Source: an uncultured Micromonospora sp. (GTDB lineage Bacteria; Actinomycetota; Actinomycetes; Mycobacteriales; Micromonosporaceae). Taken from it: a DNA stretch of 8,845 nucleotides. Positions 6,720 through 8,845 of this stretch are shown one piece after another. The position numbers were made by a program, and so were the translations under genes. Numbering within the stretch: the stretch's first letter is position 1; each line of letters opens with the position of its first letter. The stretch is taken from contig CALGAM010000130.1 in the NCBI GenBank assembly GCA_937951935.1, forward strand, positions 1 to 8,845. The letters run 5' to 3'. The notes under the pieces are model-generated. The model saw nothing but the letters and a program-made list of their open reading frames with translations. It did no database searches and was not told the origin of the DNA.

Positions 6720-6747
6720 TTGAAACGGTCCGCGACACGCCTACTAT
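6720..6747 (+). promoter_or_regulatory. Candidate promoter for the P450 gene
   Basis: TTGAAA (6720-6725) and TACTAT (6742-6747) are separated by 16 bases and fit the housekeeping-type consensus moderately well. TATGAA at 6745-6750 is an alternative -10 with a 19-base spacer. Transcription would begin near 6754, leaving a leader of roughly 105 bases before the P450 ATG. The phased heptamers directly upstream suggest activator dependence. Confidence 0.5.
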
Positions 6748-6761
6748 GAAAGGCGCCGCGC

Positions 6762-6801
6762 GATCAATTGACAATTTATGTCAGTCAATTTGGAAGATTT
6801 T
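6762..6801 (+). promoter_or_regulatory. AT-rich palindromic island, candidate operator
   Basis: Positions 6761-6800 are 28/40 A+T, in sharp contrast to the GC-rich surroundings. The island holds two overlapping inverted repeats: TGACA/TGTCA with a 5-base centre (6769-6783), and AATTGAC/GTCAATT with an 11-base centre (6766-6772 and 6784-6790). A consensus -35 TTGACA lies at 6768-6773 but no good -10 follows at 16-18 bases. Lying just downstream of the predicted start site, it would suit a repressor (TetR/MarR-like) roadblock, or a second promoter. Confidence 0.45.
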
Positions 6802-6842
6802 CGCCCGGCCCTTGGTCGATCCGCGGCCGCCACCATTCCCCG

Positions 6843-6848
6843 AGGAGG
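6843..6848 (+). promoter_or_regulatory. Ribosome binding site fixing the P450 start
   Basis: AGGAGG lies ten bases before ATG 6859. An in-frame ATG at 6778 sits inside the AT-rich palindrome, has no ribosome binding site and would add 27 residues with atypical codons, so 6859 is preferred. Confidence 0.65.
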
Positions 6849-6858
6849 CGCTCAGCCC

Positions 6859-8082
6859 ATGAACTCCCCCCAGGTGGACTCCCGGCAGGCCCCGCCCACC
6901 CCCCGCCCCGCCAGCGACTTCGTCGCGGAACGCCTCGATCTCGATCCGCGCTACGCCGCTCTGCGGGAGGAGCCTCTCTCCCGGGTCACCATGCCCTACG
7001 GCGGCGACGCCTGGCTCGCCACCCGCTACGAGGACGTGCGGACGGTGCTCGCCGACCCCCGGTTCAGCCGGGCTGCCGCGGTGGGTACCGCGGCGCCCCG
7101 GATCACCCCCGTGGACCAGCAGGGCGGCTCGCTGCTGGGGATGGATCCGCCGGAGCACACGCGGTTGCGTCGGCTCGTCGCGAAGGCGTTCACCAGCCGT
7201 CGGGTCAGTGACCTGCGCCCGCGGGTGCAGGCCCTGGTGGACGACCTGCTGGATCAGATGATCGCGGCGGGTCCGCCGGCCGACCTGACCGCCGCCCTGG
7301 CCTGGCCACTGCCGATCACCGTCATCTGCGAGATGCTCGGGGTGCCGGTCGACGACCGGGACACGTTCCGCACCTGGACCGACCAGTTGGTCGCACTCTC
7401 CGCCGACGATCCGCAGGTCATCCTCTCCGCCCGGGAGAGCCTCGACTCGTACCTGGCCGGGTTGATGGCGCAGCGCCGGGCACAGCCGACCGACGACCTG
7501 TTCGGTGCCCTCGTCGCCGCCCGCGACCAGGGCGACAAACTCAGCGAGGAGGAGCTGGTCGCCTTCGGGGTCACGCTGCTCGTCGCCGGCCACGAGACCA
7601 CCGCCAACCAGATCGGAAACTTCGTCTACCTGCTGCTCAGTCAGCGGGAGCGGTGGGACCGCCTGGTCGCCGAGCCGGAGCTGGTGCCGAGCGCGGTCGA
7701 GGAACTGCTGCGGTTCACCCCGCTGGAGGCGACCGTCGGCTTCTTCGCCCGGATCGCGACCGAGGACATCGAGCTGGGCGGGCGGACGGTCCGTGCCGGC
7801 GAGGCGGTCATCGTCCAACTGGCCTCGGCCAACCGGGACGCCACCGTGTTCGCCCGTCCTGACGAGATCGACTTCACGCGTACCGAGAACCCGCACATGG
7901 CTTTCGGACACGGCGTGCACCACTGTGTCGGCGCTCCGCTCGCGCGGCTGGAACTCCAGGTCGCGCTCGGGACGCTGGTCCGGCGGCTGCCCGGGCTCCG
8001 GCTCGCGGTCCCTGCCGACGAGGTGGTCTTCCGGACCAACCGGGTCATGCGTGCGGTCGACGAGTTGCCGGTGCGGTGGTAG
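6859..8082 (+). CDS. Cytochrome P450 monooxygenase (bacterial class I, soluble)
   Basis: A 407-residue soluble P450, the usual length for actinobacterial class I enzymes, which need a separate ferredoxin and reductase; neither is in the window. The I-helix oxygen-activation motif is AGHETT (residues 243-248) with Thr247/Thr248. The K-helix ExxR is Glu282 to Arg285. The heme-binding loop FGHGVHHCVGAPLAR runs from 349 with Cys356 as the thiolate ligand. The C-helix region has the common MDPPEHTRLRRLV motif. All are intact, so an active hydroxylase or other oxidative tailoring enzyme is expected. It resembles CYP105/107-type biosynthetic P450s in general form, but the subfamily and substrate cannot be assigned by eye. 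It has its own upstream regulatory region with phased heptamers, and a perfect hairpin follows its stop. Confidence 0.95.
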   Translation: MNSPQVDSRQAPPTPRPASDFVAERLDLDPRYAALREEPLSRVTMPYGGDAWLATRYEDVRTVLADPRFSRAAAVGTAAPRITPVDQQGGSLLGMDPPEHTRLRRLVAKAFTSRRVSDLRPRVQALVDDLLDQMIAAGPPADLTAALAWPLPITVICEMLGVPVDDRDTFRTWTDQLVALSADDPQVILSARESLDSYLAGLMAQRRAQPTDDLFGALVAARDQGDKLSEEELVAFGVTLLVAGHETTANQIGNFVYLLLSQRERWDRLVAEPELVPSAVEELLRFTPLEATVGFFARIATEDIELGGRTVRAGEAVIVQLASANRDATVFARPDEIDFTRTENPHMAFGHGVHHCVGAPLARLELQVALGTLVRRLPGLRLAVPADEVVFRTNRVMRAVDELPVRW

Positions 8083-8089
8083 CCGGCGA

Positions 8090-8127
8090 CGCGCCGCCCG
8101 GGTGGCACCGGCCACCCGGGCGGCGCG
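8090..8127 (+). terminator. Perfect 17-bp GC-rich hairpin after the P450
   Basis: Arms 8090-8106 and 8111-8127 pair perfectly over 17 bases around an ACCG loop, starting eight bases after the P450 stop. There is no T-run on either side, so by the classical rule it is incomplete, although actinobacterial terminators often lack one. It may end or attenuate transcription, or stabilise the 3' end of the P450 message. The next gene's ribosome binding site begins 13 bases after it. Confidence 0.6.
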
Positions 8128-8153
8128 GGTGAGCGACGACGGAGGCGGAGGGA

Positions 8154-8845
8154 ATGACCGAGACGGCAAAGGTCGCCCTGGTCACCGGTGGCAACCGGGG
8201 GATCGGCTACCACGTCGCCCGGCAGCTTGCCGAGGCGGGGGTGCACGTTCTGCTCGGGGCGCGGGATCTTGACCGCGGGCGGGCCGCCGTGGCGGCCCTG
8301 GCCGCCGACGGGCTCGACGTTCACCTGGTCCAACTGGACGTGACCGACGCGGCCTCGGTGGCGGCGGCGGCCAAGGCGATCGAAGCCGACCCGGGACGGC
8401 TGGACATTCTGGTCAACAACGCGGGGATCGCGGCCGGCTTCGCACCGCCGTCGCAGGCGAGCCTGGACGAGGTACGGGCCACCTACGAGACCAACGTGTT
8501 CGGCGTCATCGCCACCACCAACGCGATGCTGCCGCTGCTGCGGCGTTCCCCAGCGGCCCGCATCGTGAACGTCACCAGTGTCCTGGGAGCGATGCACCTG
8601 CTCACGGATCCGACGGCTCGCTGGGCCGATCTCACGCCGCTGGCCTACCGGTCGTCCAAGGCGGCGCTCAACGCCGTCACCGTGCTGTACGCGACCGAGC
8701 TGCGGGACACCCGGATCACCGTCAACGCGATCTGTCCTGGCCTGCGGGCCACGGGCTTCGGCGGTGGATCGCCGCCCCCCGGCGCCGGTGATCCCGCCGA
8801 GGGCGCCGCCGGCGTCGTCCGGCTGGCGCTGCACAACGACGACGG
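8154..8845 (+). CDS. SDR oxidoreductase, partial at window end, paralogue of the SDR at 941
   Basis: The first 230 residues of an SDR that runs off the window without a stop; by comparison with its paralogue only a short C-terminal piece is missing. The start ATG has GGAGG at 8141-8145, eight bases upstream. The cofactor loop TGGNRGIG is at residues 11-18, GARD follows strand two, NNAG is at 88-91, and the active site is Asn114, Ser142, Tyr165 and Lys169, all intact. Over the first half it aligns without gaps to the SDR at 941-1705 with about 57 of 88 identical residues by hand count, and shared motifs continue (ETNVFGVI, PLLRRS, SKAALNA). The Ser-to-Tyr interval is 23 residues, six fewer than in the paralogue. 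A carbonyl reductase acting on a related intermediate or another position of the same scaffold is a reasonable guess; the substrate is unknown. Confidence 0.9.
   Translation, partial: MTETAKVALVTGGNRGIGYHVARQLAEAGVHVLLGARDLDRGRAAVAALAADGLDVHLVQLDVTDAASVAAAAKAIEADPGRLDILVNNAGIAAGFAPPSQASLDEVRATYETNVFGVIATTNAMLPLLRRSPAARIVNVTSVLGAMHLLTDPTARWADLTPLAYRSSKAALNAVTVLYATELRDTRITVNAICPGLRATGFGGGSPPPGAGDPAEGAAGVVRLALHNDD

Noticed and set aside
6778..6858. Upstream in-frame ATG extending the P450 by 27 residues
   Set aside because: It lies within the AT-rich palindrome, has no ribosome binding site and has unusual codons; ATG 6859 has AGGAGG.
1..8845. CRISPR arrays, tRNA/rRNA genes, insertion sequences, attachment sites
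   Set aside because: No spaced identical repeats, cloverleaf sequences, transposase motifs or terminal inverted repeats were seen on either strand.

Overview
The window is a GC-rich, actinobacterial stretch in which every supported gene lies on the + strand. G/C-dominated third codon positions, GTG and TTG starts, a single TTA codon and a likely SARP-type regulatory box all suggest a filamentous actinomycete such as Micromonosporaceae or Streptomycetaceae. The genus cannot be fixed from sequence alone. The gene content looks like the tailoring, export and redox section of a natural-product biosynthetic cluster, plausibly an oxidised (aromatic) polyketide. No PKS, NRPS, sugar or regulator gene lies inside the window, so the compound class is inference.

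Layout: (1) Positions 1-140 are the in-frame open leader of the first gene, possibly the end of an upstream gene. (2) Positions 141-4933 hold a tightly packed block: a FabG-like SDR (141-911), a carbonyl-reductase-like SDR (941-1705), a membrane acyltransferase-3 O-acyltransferase (1705-3027), a 12-helix MFS exporter (3024-4334) and an NAD(P)H:FMN reductase (4340-4933). Several neighbours overlap at TGATG or ATGA junctions, consistent with one polycistronic message. (3) A two-domain antibiotic biosynthesis monooxygenase (ABM) follows at 4987-5625. (4) A 151-bp gap with weak promoter-like repeats precedes a retinol-dehydrogenase-like SDR (5777-6601) that has lost its catalytic Ser, Tyr and Lys. 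(5) A 257-bp regulatory gap holds three 11-bp-phased TTGA-type heptamers, a -35/-10 pair and an AT-rich palindromic island. (6) A cytochrome P450 (6859-8082) ends at a perfect 17-bp hairpin, followed by a fourth SDR (8154 onward, cut by the window end) that is a close paralogue of the SDR at 941-1705.

Working model (inference): the FMN reductase supplies reduced flavin to an oxygenase, for which the adjacent ABM protein is a candidate if it is of the flavin-using kind. The P450 adds another oxidation, three apparently active SDRs adjust ketone/alcohol states, the acyltransferase adds an acyl group to a hydroxyl, and the MFS pump exports the product. The degenerate SDR may be a structural, ligand-binding or mechanistically altered protein. 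The P450 appears to have its own pathway-regulated promoter, and the exporter carries the only TTA codon, a possible bldA-dependent checkpoint.
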